Source: Candidatus Adiutrix sp.
GTDB lineage: Bacteria; Desulfobacterota; Desulfarculia; Adiutricales; Adiutricaceae
Length of the DNA stretch: 8,118 nucleotides
Assembly (NCBI GenBank): GCA_031273445.1
Contig: JAISRV010000329.1
Coordinates: 1 to 8,118, forward strand
Direction of reading: 5' to 3'
The notes under the pieces are model-generated. The model did no database searches. It was not told where the DNA came from and worked only from the letters and a program-made list of their open reading frames with translations. Positions within the stretch are counted from its first letter, which is position 1. Each line of letters begins with the position of its first letter. Position numbers and translations under genes: made by a program. Positions 1-6,134 of this stretch are shown here, one piece after another.

Positions 1-1800
1 GCTTTCCGCGAGACTGTCGGCCATATCGTCGAACGAATCGGCCAGAATGCCGAACTCGTCTTTGACCGGCGCGTCGAAGCGAAACTGCCGCTCCCCGGCC
101 CGGAAACGCGAGATGCCGCTGATCAGCCGGGTGATGCTGTTGGTCAGGAAAGAGGCCATCCAGATGGCGATGACCACCACCAGCACGATCAAAATGATGG
201 TGGTGGTCGCCAGTTGCATGAAAGTGCCCTGGATGTTTTCCCCGATGGCGACTTTCAGTTCCTCTTCCATGGCGCTGGCCGGGGCGGTGAAATACTCCAA
301 TTCCGAACCGATGGCCACAAACCCGAAGCCGCGCCGGGAATAGCCGTTGGCCTCGGAAGGGGCGTAAGGCCCCGTGTAATAGGGTATCGCGGCCGCGGTG
401 TTCAGCTTGTAAAGGCCGCTCCACAGGATGTAGAACGAGCCGGAGCCGCCGCCGCCGGTCAGGTCCATCCAGCCGGTGCACTGCGGGGCGTTGTTGAGAT
501 AGCGCCCGTCCAGCCCGATCAGGCCGTTTCTGGTCAGGATCGGGGCGGGCTTTTTAGCGCGGGACTGTTCGTGAAAAGTCGGGTAGTCCTTGACGAAATC
601 CGTCCACTTTCCCAGGCCGCTGGCCTGCCAGCCCTCGTAGATGGATTCTTCCAGCCAGGGCGTCTGCGGGTCGCCCGTCTCAGGGTCGAAGCCGACGATG
701 GAATGATGGCGGGGATGGCTGATGCTGCGGCATTTATAATCCCAGATGAAAGCGTAGTTGCCCTCATAGGCGCTCGGCAGTTCCGTGTAGCGCTCGTTCA
801 TCGGGGTGATATGGTCGACGAATTCCATGATATGGTCGTGATGCAGGGCCAAGGTCGCATAGCCGATGATTTCTCCCGCCTCGTCCGTCGCCGGGGTCGC
901 CCAACGCACGATGCCCTCGAAGCGCTGGCCGCCGGGATTCTCCCGGCCGGCGTAAGCCTGTTCCCCGGGCTTGTATTCTATGGGATAACCGCGGCTCTCC
1001 GCGGCTTCAGCCACAATTTCCGGCGTATACATGCCGATGTAGTTCGAGCCGACATAGGCGCCGATGACGTCGGAAACGTATATCTCGCCCGGCTTCAGCT
1101 TTTTCAATTCCTGAAAATAATCTTCAGCCTTGACGTAGGTGTTTTCTTTTTTGGAAACATCCTTCCTGGCCGGGTCCAGGGGGTAGCGAACCTTGAGCGG
1201 ATCGTCCGAAACGACTTTGACCAGTTCCCGGCCCTCCGGATCGACGAAGGTGATCTCGGCGTAAAGCGGAACTTTTTCATATTCGAAATCCTGCGGCGGG
1301 CGGGGATTAAAACCGTCCCTATCGTCGTTTTCGCGGTTGGTTGAGCGGCCGGCGGCGCCCTTAGGCGCCGGCTCTTGCGCCGGAATCCATTTTTTGCCGT
1401 CGGGGGCCAACTCCCAGGGGCTTTTCTTGACCAGCCGGCCCAGAGCATGTTCCACAAAGCGGCGGTAATTGTCTTCCGTAGGCTCAAGGCCGGCGACATA
1501 CAGAATGTCGTCGTCGCGGCCGTAAAGAAATTCGGCCACCCGGTTGGCCGTATCCGTCGACATGCGCTCGATGTTTTCAACCGCGCCGTCGTTTAAGGCC
1601 ACGGTGGAGTCTTTGACGGAAATGTCTCTCAGAACGTCGCCCAGCATGATGAACTGCCGCCAGGCGATGGCCGCCAGCAGAATAAGCGGTATGACTTTGA
1701 CCAAAAGAAAGATGGTGATCAGTTTGGAACGCATGCCCAGGCCGAGCTTATTGAACAAACGCTCCGGCAAGCGTCGCAGATAATCGACAAGATTGATCAT
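1..1800 (-). CDS. Membrane sensor protein with large Cache-like periplasmic domain and HAMP (5' part only, C-terminus off the window)
   Basis: The reading frame is open from an ATG at 1800-1798 to position 1, giving 600 residues and running off the left edge. A hydrophobic segment lies at residues 27-46, after a short basic cytoplasmic lead. A periplasmic region of about 480 residues follows, then a second membrane segment at about 530-553, strongly hydrophobic and Ile/Val-rich. A HAMP-like stretch then begins (TNSITRLISGISRF, later DEFGILADSFDDMADSL). The periplasmic part resembles a double Cache/PDC sensor: it contains GEIIGYATLALHHDHI near the middle and a glycine run GGGGSGSF at about 448-455. 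A Pro/Ala/Asp-rich linker of about 25 residues follows W138. A weak AAGGA lies 12 bases before the ATG. The missing output module could be a histidine kinase, cyclase, GGDEF, SpoIIE phosphatase or chemoreceptor domain; the sequence does not say which. It is divergent from the biosynthetic operon, and a regulatory link is only a possibility. Confidence 0.85.
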   Translation of the reverse strand, partial: MINLVDYLRRLPERLFNKLGLGMRSKLITIFLLVKVIPLILLAAIAWRQFIMLGDVLRDISVKDSTVALNDGAVENIERMSTDTANRVAEFLYGRDDDILYVAGLEPTEDNYRRFVEHALGRLVKKSPWELAPDGKKWIPAQEPAPKGAAGRSTNRENDDRDGFNPRPPQDFEYEKVPLYAEITFVDPEGRELVKVVSDDPLKVRYPLDPARKDVSKKENTYVKAEDYFQELKKLKPGEIYVSDVIGAYVGSNYIGMYTPEIVAEAAESRGYPIEYKPGEQAYAGRENPGGQRFEGIVRWATPATDEAGEIIGYATLALHHDHIMEFVDHITPMNERYTELPSAYEGNYAFIWDYKCRSISHPRHHSIVGFDPETGDPQTPWLEESIYEGWQASGLGKWTDFVKDYPTFHEQSRAKKPAPILTRNGLIGLDGRYLNNAPQCTGWMDLTGGGGSGSFYILWSGLYKLNTAAAIPYYTGPYAPSEANGYSRRGFGFVAIGSELEYFTAPASAMEEELKVAIGENIQGTFMQLATTTIILIVLVVVIAIWMASFLTNSITRLISGISRFRAGERQFRFDAPVKDEFGILADSFDDMADSLAES

Positions 1801-1928
1801 TTTCCAGGTTGATCCTTAATTTGGATTCGGCGGAATCGGCTGGTCCCGCGGCCGCCGGCTGAAAACTATTCTCCGGCGCCCGTCTTTGAGCCGCAGGCGG
1901 CCAGAACGCGCTTATCCTCAAGTTTGCC

Positions 1929-1959
1929 GCCTCAATCATAGCATAAAGGAGATTGAGGC
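1929..1959. repeat. Inverted repeat, 9-bp perfect arms
   Basis: The arms GCCTCAATC (1929-1937) and GATTGAGGC (1951-1959) are perfect reverse complements around a 13-base centre. The centre contains most of the candidate minus-strand -10 region. The arrangement fits an operator for a dimeric regulator. A transcript hairpin is possible, but no T-run follows that would make it a terminator. Confidence 0.55.
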
Positions 1960-1964
1960 CGCAA
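1935..1964 (-). promoter_or_regulatory. Candidate promoter for the divergent sensor gene
   Basis: Read on the minus strand, TATGAT (1940-1935) forms a good -10 with an extended TGC just upstream (1943-1941). TTGCGG (1964-1959) sits 18 bases further upstream as a partial -35. Transcription would leave a leader of about 130 bases before the ATG at 1800. The -35 match is weak, so the call rests mainly on the extended -10. Confidence 0.4.
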
Positions 1965-1976
1965 ATATTTTGCGGC
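1958..1976. repeat. Compact inverted repeat, 8-bp arms and 3-base loop
   Basis: GCCGCAAA (1958-1965) and TTTGCGGC (1969-1976) are perfect reverse complements separated by TAT. The repeat shares two bases with the right arm of the preceding inverted repeat and covers the candidate minus-strand -35 box. It could be an operator or a stable stem. No U-tract follows on either strand, so I do not call it a terminator. Confidence 0.5.
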
Positions 1977-2006
1977 GCTAGCTTTAAAGACGCCCCGACA
2001 AGCCTC

Positions 2007-2029
2007 CAGTCCAAAATAAGAACAGTCCA
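2007..2029. repeat. Direct repeat CAGTCCA x2 upstream of the -35 box
   Basis: CAGTCCA occurs at 2007-2013 and 2023-2029, a 16-base period. The second copy ends three bases before the -35 box at 2033. The placement would suit an activator contacting sigma region 4, but seven bases repeated once could also be chance. Confidence 0.35.
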
Positions 2030-2032
2030 GAA

Positions 2033-2062
2033 TTGACTTGGAACTTTCGAATATGCTAAAAT
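2033..2062 (+). promoter_or_regulatory. Sigma-70-type promoter for the acyl-assembly operon
   Basis: TTGACT (2033-2038) and TAAAAT (2057-2062) are separated by 18 bases, and TGC directly precedes the -10, giving an extended -10. The surroundings are AT-rich against a GC-rich background. A start near 2069 would leave a leader of about 44 bases before the KASIII ATG. It is the only clear promoter on the plus strand, which supports a single transcript for the genes downstream. Confidence 0.6.
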
Positions 2063-2112
2063 ATTAAAGATGATAATGGGTTTAGTAAGTAGGGGAACGG
2101 CAAGAAGGGGTC

Positions 2113-3237
2113 ATGGCAAAATCAAGTTTCACGAAAATGAAATTTTCCGGTCTGAGCGTAACGGCGCCCGACTATATCCGCTCCATCGACGACGACCTGG
2201 CGCTATTCGACAACAACCCGGTCAAGCTGGCCCGGGCCAAAAAGCTCATCGGCTTCGGCACGCGCTATCGGGCCCCCGAAGGCTGCACCCCCACCGACCT
2301 GTGCCGCGCCGCCGTTCGCCGCCTGATCGACGATATGGCCATCGACGTCAATTCCGTCGACGCCCTGATCCTGGTGACCCAGAAGCCGGATTACTCCCAG
2401 CCCGGCTCTTCGTATATTATCCACCGCGACTTCAACTTCCCCAAAAGCTGCGCGGCCTTCGACATCAACCATGGCTGCCCCGGCTTCATCTACGGCCTGT
2501 GGGTGGCCGGCAGCCTTCTGGAAAGCGGGGCCTGCCGGAAAATAATGCTGGTCGCCGGCGACTACTACGGTTCATATAACGAACTGCGCAACCAGATGCT
2601 TTTCGGCGACGCCGGCAGCGCCGCTCTCCTGGAATACGACCCCCAGGCCGGCCCCTCCCACTTCAACATCCAAGCCGACGGTCACGGCTTTGAAGCCATC
2701 ATCAACCCGGCCGGCGGGGCCAGACTCCCGATCAGGGCCGACGTGCTGGACCTGGAGGTCATCGACAAACATGGCGAAGCCCTGCGTCTGGTCGACGGCT
2801 ATATCGACGGGCTGGAAGTCTTTAACTTCAGCGTCCGGGAAGTGCCGCCCAACATCGCCGAGCTTCTGGAATTCGCCGGGGCCAAACTTGACGAGATCGA
2901 CTTTGTGGCCTTTCATCAGACCAGTAAGCAAATCGTGGACCGGGTGGCGGCTAAAACCGGCCTCAGGCCCGAACAGTATTCCACCTCGACCTTCAGCGTT
3001 TACGGCAACCAGTCCGTGGCCTCCGTGCCGGGCGTGATCGCCCATATGTTAAAAGACAAGGTCGCCCGGGGCCGTCAAAAAGTCATACTTTCCGGCTACG
3101 GCATCGGCGCGGCCTGGGGCAGCTGCCTTTTGGACCTGGATCATATCTACTGTTCGGGCCTGGTTCTGGAAAAATTCGACCGCCAGCCCAGCCGCGAAGA
3201 AGTGATCGCCTATTGGATAAAAAAATTGGGGACTTGA
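2113..3237 (+). CDS. 3-oxoacyl-ACP synthase III-like ketosynthase (KASIII)
   Basis: The product is a 374-residue thiolase-fold condensing enzyme of the FabH family, expected in the cytosol to condense an acyl starter with a malonyl-type extender on a carrier protein. The catalytic triad is complete: Cys122 in NHGCPGF, His268 in FHQTS, and Asn299 in YGNQSVAS. The glycine-rich GYGIGAAWGSCLL near 328-340 is the usual C-terminal FabH signature. About 33 residues extend past the point where FabH proteins normally end, including REEVIAYWIKKLGT. The start at 2113 has GAAGG four bases upstream; Met9 (2137) is a possible alternative with no better ribosome site. It is the first gene after the promoter. 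The adjacent ACPs, SDRs and GNAT, together with divergence from FabH, suggest a specialised glycan or metabolite role. The exact starter is unknown. Confidence 0.9.
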   Translation: MAKSSFTKMKFSGLSVTAPDYIRSIDDDLALFDNNPVKLARAKKLIGFGTRYRAPEGCTPTDLCRAAVRRLIDDMAIDVNSVDALILVTQKPDYSQPGSSYIIHRDFNFPKSCAAFDINHGCPGFIYGLWVAGSLLESGACRKIMLVAGDYYGSYNELRNQMLFGDAGSAALLEYDPQAGPSHFNIQADGHGFEAIINPAGGARLPIRADVLDLEVIDKHGEALRLVDGYIDGLEVFNFSVREVPPNIAELLEFAGAKLDEIDFVAFHQTSKQIVDRVAAKTGLRPEQYSTSTFSVYGNQSVASVPGVIAHMLKDKVARGRQKVILSGYGIGAAWGSCLLDLDHIYCSGLVLEKFDRQPSREEVIAYWIKKLGT

Positions 3238-3273
3238 ATATGGCCGACTTTAATATACGGCAGGATTTAATAT

Positions 3274-3501
3274 ATGGACGGCGCTGATTTTCTGACCGAG
3301 CTGCAGGATCTGCTCCAGCGCGACGAGGCGCTGACGCCGGATATGCCGTTGAGGGATTTGCCGGAATGGGATTCCATGTCCATGATGGCCGTGGCCGGGT
3401 TTTTCGATCAACGCTTCGGGCTGACGCTTAATTTCGGCGATTTCGAAAGCTGCGTCACTGTGGAAGACCTGATGCGCAAAGCGGGGCTGGGGCGGCCGTG
3501 A
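3274..3501 (+). CDS. Acyl carrier protein 1 (phosphopantetheine attachment)
   Basis: This small acidic protein of 75 residues has ACP/PCP dimensions. The phosphopantetheine serine is predicted at Ser34 in EWDSMSMM, where the WDS form is common in stand-alone carriers of specialised pathways; housekeeping AcpP has DSL. A helical acidic N-terminus (FLTELQDLL) and a C-terminal VEDLMRKAG helix fit the four-helix fold. The ATG at 3274 is preceded by AGGA about 8-9 bases upstream. It lies 36 bases after the KASIII stop, suggesting it carries the KASIII extender or product. It is clearly different in sequence from the second carrier at 4360. The carrier identity is firm; the cargo is unknown. Confidence 0.85.
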   Translation: MDGADFLTELQDLLQRDEALTPDMPLRDLPEWDSMSMMAVAGFFDQRFGLTLNFGDFESCVTVEDLMRKAGLGRP

Positions 3502-3536
3502 CCGGCTGGATAAGGGGACGGAATTATGTGCCTGAC

Positions 3537-3541
3537 GGAGG
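3537..3541 (+). promoter_or_regulatory. Ribosome binding site fixing a GTG start
   Basis: GGAGG lies nine bases before GTG 3551. An in-frame TGA at 3533-3535 excludes any earlier start, and the nearby ATG at 3526 is in another frame and reads into a stop within about 13 codons. The GTG is therefore the likely initiator of the acyltransferase. Confidence 0.65.
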
Positions 3542-3550
3542 TTTGGTCAC

Positions 3551-4354
3551 GTGAGATGCGCGCTTGAGGAAATCGACAGCTTGGCCTTCGGCCGCAATGT
3601 GCTCCGCCTTGAAGAGCCGAAGGCGCAAGCCGACTTCAGGGGCTTTGAAAAGGAATACCTGGCCGCCTGGACGCCTTTTTACGTCCATGTCAAAATCCCG
3701 GCCGAAGAGCCGGCGCTGATTCATTATTTCGAAGACCAGGGCTTCAGGTTTGTGGAGTTTCAACTGCGCATGACCAAACGCCTGCCGCGCCGGAAATACG
3801 ACCTCTCTTTTTTCGAGGGCGCGATCGCGGCCGAGGAAGCGGGGCCGACGGAGGACATTGAACCGATTCTGCAACTGGCCGACGACATTTTCGAAAACGA
3901 CCGGATCAGCCGCGACCCCCGGCTCGGCCGGGCGCCGGCCCGGCGACGTTACCGGCTGTATATCGAAAAGTCGTGGCGGGCGGCCGACGAGCACCTGCTG
4001 AAATTTTACGACCCACGCAGCCGGGAACTGACTGGCTTTCATACCCATAAGCTGACGGACGGGGCGACCATGCTTCATTTCCTGGGCGGGCTGGCGCGGA
4101 AGCACTGGAACTCGGGGTTGATTTTCGGCCACGAACTAATGATGTACAATCGATGGATCGACCTGGGCGTCAGGAAAATGGTCACCCACATTTCCATGTC
4201 GAACTACCGGACTCTGGAGTCTGGATACAAGGCCCATGATTTCAAAGCGGAACAGGCCTTCGCCGTTCTGCGGAAACTCTACCCTGAAAACGCGGCCGCG
4301 CCTGACCGCGCGAGCCTGGGCGCGGACGATGAACGCCCCAACCTGGAACAGTGA
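3551..4354 (+). CDS. GNAT-family N-acyltransferase, WecD/nucleotide-amino-sugar type
   Basis: This 267-residue protein begins with EEIDSLAFGRNVLRL, resembling the 'W-D-S-x-F-F-G-x-x-x-x-R-L' opening of WecD-like dTDP-amino-sugar acetyltransferases. A central ADDIFENDRISRDPRLG segment followed by Y-x-x-Y-x-x-K-S-W also matches that group (their 'F...DRF..D..........Y..W' pattern). The C-terminal half (about 150-245) has GNAT strand/helix character, with HISMSNYRTLESGYKAHDF standing where GNAT enzymes carry their 'N-x-x-x-x-x-x-Y-x-x-x-G-F' motif. The usual R/Q-x-x-G-x-G/A cofactor loop is not recognisable, only WNSGLIFG. By family the role would be transfer of an acyl group to the 4-amino group of a nucleotide sugar. 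Sitting between two carrier genes, it may take acyl-ACP as donor (inference). Start: GTG with a strong ribosome site. Its stop overlaps an alternative GTG of the next gene. Confidence 0.7.
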   Translation: MRCALEEIDSLAFGRNVLRLEEPKAQADFRGFEKEYLAAWTPFYVHVKIPAEEPALIHYFEDQGFRFVEFQLRMTKRLPRRKYDLSFFEGAIAAEEAGPTEDIEPILQLADDIFENDRISRDPRLGRAPARRRYRLYIEKSWRAADEHLLKFYDPRSRELTGFHTHKLTDGATMLHFLGGLARKHWNSGLIFGHELMMYNRWIDLGVRKMVTHISMSNYRTLESGYKAHDFKAEQAFAVLRKLYPENAAAPDRASLGADDERPNLEQ

Positions 4355-4359
4355 GAAAG

Positions 4360-4596
4360 ATGAGCAACCTGGAAACATACGACCGCATTTTTATGGAAAT
4401 ATTCGAAGTGCCCGCCGAGGCCCTGCCCGGGCTCAAATATCAGGACACGGCCAGTTGGGATTCGGTCGGCCATATGACCATGATCGCCGAACTGGAAGAG
4501 GCTTTTGACCTCATGATGGAAACGGACGACATCATCGACTTTTCCTCCTATGAGAAAGGTCGGGAAATACTGAAAAAATACGATGTGGAAATATAG
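4360..4596 (+). CDS. Acyl carrier protein 2
   Basis: The product is a 78-residue carrier protein. The phosphopantetheine serine is predicted at Ser35 in SWDSVGHMTM, followed by an acidic helix (IAELEEAFDLMM), DDIIDFSSYEKG and a C-terminal helix, as in ACP/PCP folds. The ATG at 4360 is chosen. An in-frame GTG at 4351 overlaps the upstream stop and would add three residues; neither has a strong ribosome site, and the tight junction suggests translational coupling to the acyltransferase. Only nine bases separate its stop from the first reductase. It resembles ACP1 only in general fold and the WDS motif, so it is probably not a recent duplicate, and two carriers could hold different intermediates (inference). 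Confidence 0.85.
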   Translation: MSNLETYDRIFMEIFEVPAEALPGLKYQDTASWDSVGHMTMIAELEEAFDLMMETDDIIDFSSYEKGREILKKYDVEI

Positions 4597-4605
4597 GCCG
4601 GACTC

Positions 4606-5349
4606 ATGTTGCTGAAAGGGAAAAACGCGGTCGTCACCGGCTGCCTCCAGGGCATCGGCCGGGCCGTGCTGGAAGCCTTCGCCGAAAACGGGGCTAACGT
4701 CTTCGCCTGCTGCCAGGCCGAGAGCGGCGACTTCCTGGCCTACGCCGCCGACCTGGGCGAAAAACACGGGGTGTCAATAAGCCCCGTCTTTTTCGACCTG
4801 ACCGACGAACAGGCCGTCAAAGAGGCGGCCGGGACGATTCAAAAAGCCAAAAAACCCATCGACGCCCTGGTCAACGTGGCCGGTCTGGCCATAGACGCCC
4901 TCTTTCACATGGTCAGCCAGGAACAGCTGCAAAAAACCTTTACCGTCAATTTTTTCTCGCAGATTCTGTTCAGTCAGTATATCACCCGGCTGATGCTGAA
5001 GGCCGGCCGGGGCAGCGTCATAAATATTTCAAGCATTTCCGCCCTGGACGGCAATCCCGGCCAGTTGGCCTACGCCGCCTCCAAGGCGGCGGTCATCGCC
5101 GCGACCAAAACCATGGCCATGGAACTGGGGCCCCGGGGCCTGCGCGTGAACGCGCTGGCCCCGGGCGTCATCGACACGGCCATGACCGCGGCGCTGCCGG
5201 CCGAAGCCCTGGCCCGACAGATGGGCAGAAGCGACATCAAACGCCTGGGGACGCCCCGGGAAGTGGCCGGGGCCGCCGTCTATCTGGCTTCGGACCTTTC
5301 GACTTACGTCACCGGCCAGGTCATCAGGGTCGACGGCGGCATCGCTTGA
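4606..5349 (+). CDS. SDR-family 3-oxoacyl-ACP reductase-like protein 1 (FabG-like)
   Basis: This 247-residue classical short-chain dehydrogenase/reductase is predicted to reduce a beta-ketoacyl (or other carbonyl) intermediate with NAD(P)H in the cytosol. Visible motifs are the dinucleotide loop TGCLQGIG (11-18), D64 in FDLTD, N115 of the catalytic tetrad, Ser143 in NISSIS, and YAASK with Tyr156 and Lys160. The C-terminus (TGQVIRVDGG) is the standard FabG ending. The NNAG motif is altered to NVAG (90-93), which usually supports the central sheet more than catalysis. No clear ribosome site precedes the ATG, so coupling to the carrier gene nine bases upstream is likely. It aligns without gaps to the next gene, at about 51% identity by hand count. 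Confidence 0.88.
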   Translation: MLLKGKNAVVTGCLQGIGRAVLEAFAENGANVFACCQAESGDFLAYAADLGEKHGVSISPVFFDLTDEQAVKEAAGTIQKAKKPIDALVNVAGLAIDALFHMVSQEQLQKTFTVNFFSQILFSQYITRLMLKAGRGSVINISSISALDGNPGQLAYAASKAAVIAATKTMAMELGPRGLRVNALAPGVIDTAMTAALPAEALARQMGRSDIKRLGTPREVAGAAVYLASDLSTYVTGQVIRVDGGIA

Positions 5350-5360
5350 TTAAACTACCT

Positions 5361-5364
5361 GGAG
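5361..5364 (+). promoter_or_regulatory. Ribosome binding site of the second reductase
   Basis: GGAG lies five bases before ATG 5370. It favours that start over the in-frame TTG at 5346, which overlaps the previous stop and would add eight residues with no counterpart in the paralogue. Confidence 0.6.
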
Positions 5365-5369
5365 ACTTT

Positions 5370-6113
5370 ATGCTGCTGAAGGGGAAAACGGCCATAATCA
5401 CCGGCGCCGCCAGGGGCATCGGCCGGGCCACGCTGGCCGCCTTCGCCGCTGAAGGCGCGGACATATACGCCCACGCCCGCGCGGAAACGCCGGAGTTTCT
5501 GGCGGATATGCGCGAAGTCGCCGCGGGGAGCGGCGTGGACATCAGGCCGCTGTGCTTCGACCTGACCGATCCCCGGGCCATGAAGGCGGTCGTCAAAAAC
5601 CTGACGATCGAAAAACGCCCGATCGACGTTCTGGTCAACAATGCCGGGGTCAGCCACAACGCCCTGTTTCAGATGACCGACGAGGAAACTCTGCGGCGTC
5701 AGTTCGAAGTCAATTTCTTCGCCCTGTTTTTCTTTACCCAATATATATCCAAATTGATGGTCCGGCGAAAAAGCGGCGTCATCATCAACGTCGCCTCCAC
5801 CGCCGGGCTCGACGGCAACCCCGGCAAGTCGGCCTATGGGCCCTCCAAGGCGGCGGTCATCGCCCTGACCAAATCCATAGCCGCCGAGTTGGGCGGCTAT
5901 GGCGTCAGGGCCAACTGCATCGCCCCCGGCGTCACCGCGACCGACATGCTCAAGACCCTGCCCGCGCGGGCGCTGGAAGAAGCCATAAACTCCGCCGCTC
6001 TGCGGCGAACGGGGCTGCCGGCCGAAATAGCCGCCGCCGCCGTTTTTTTGGCTTCCGATTTATCCGGCTATATCACCGGCCAGGTCATCCGTGTGGACGG
6101 CGGGCTCAAATAG
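5370..6113 (+). CDS. SDR-family 3-oxoacyl-ACP reductase-like protein 2 (FabG-like)
   Basis: This second 247-residue SDR is a tandem paralogue of the preceding gene. It carries TGAARGIG (11-18), FDLTD, an intact NNAG (90-93), N115, Ser143 in NVASTAG, and YGPSK with Tyr156/Lys160, so the full classical tetrad is present. It ends in TGQVIRVDGGLK like FabG. Starting at ATG 5370 makes it exactly the length of its partner, and the two begin with the same MLLKGK. Aligned without gaps, 127 of 247 positions match by hand count. Family knowledge predicts NADPH-dependent reduction of a 3-oxoacyl-ACP. Which of the two reductases acts on the KASIII product, and whether the other handles a 2-keto or acyloin intermediate from the ThDP enzyme, cannot be read from sequence. 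Confidence 0.9.
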   Translation: MLLKGKTAIITGAARGIGRATLAAFAAEGADIYAHARAETPEFLADMREVAAGSGVDIRPLCFDLTDPRAMKAVVKNLTIEKRPIDVLVNNAGVSHNALFQMTDEETLRRQFEVNFFALFFFTQYISKLMVRRKSGVIINVASTAGLDGNPGKSAYGPSKAAVIALTKSIAAELGGYGVRANCIAPGVTATDMLKTLPARALEEAINSAALRRTGLPAEIAAAAVFLASDLSGYITGQVIRVDGGLK

Positions 6114-6134
6114 CGGCCCGCAAGAAAGACAGTC

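Larger units (their letters stand above)
1801..2112. other. Divergent intergenic control region
   Basis: About 310 bp separate the divergent sensor and KASIII genes. I see no convincing gene here: the short frames that cross it have no family resemblance. The half near KASIII is AT-richer than the surroundings. The region holds two neighbouring inverted repeats (1929-1976), a direct repeat (2007-2029), a plus-strand promoter (2033-2062) and a candidate minus-strand promoter (1935-1964), each listed separately. Confidence 0.75.

Noticed and set aside
214..1344. A 376-codon plus-strand open frame opposite the sensor gene
   Set aside because: It has no family resemblance and is rich in Arg, Gly and Ala as expected for an antisense frame of GC-rich DNA. 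The minus-strand frame has membrane segments, Cache-like features and HAMP.
1958..1976. Rho-independent terminator
   Set aside because: The stem is good, but there is no T-run on either side, and it lies upstream of both divergent genes where a terminator is not expected.
1748..2014. A minus-strand 88-codon frame spanning the divergent region
   Set aside because: It overlaps the sensor start in another frame, has no recognisable motif, and runs through the inverted repeats and promoter candidates.
2070..2579. A plus-strand frame overlapping the start of KASIII
   Set aside because: It is Arg/Pro-rich and recognisably an out-of-frame reading of the ketosynthase, whose own frame has the catalytic triad.
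3240..3287. A tiny frame from ATG 3240 between KASIII and ACP1
   Set aside because: It has only about 15 codons, no ribosome site, and overlaps the ACP1 start, which has its own AGGA site.
2113..6113. Housekeeping fatty-acid synthesis operon (plsX-fabH-fabD-fabG-acpP)
   Set aside because: FabD, FabF and PlsX are absent, the carriers have WDS instead of the AcpP DSL motif, and a sugar-type GNAT and a ThDP enzyme are interleaved.
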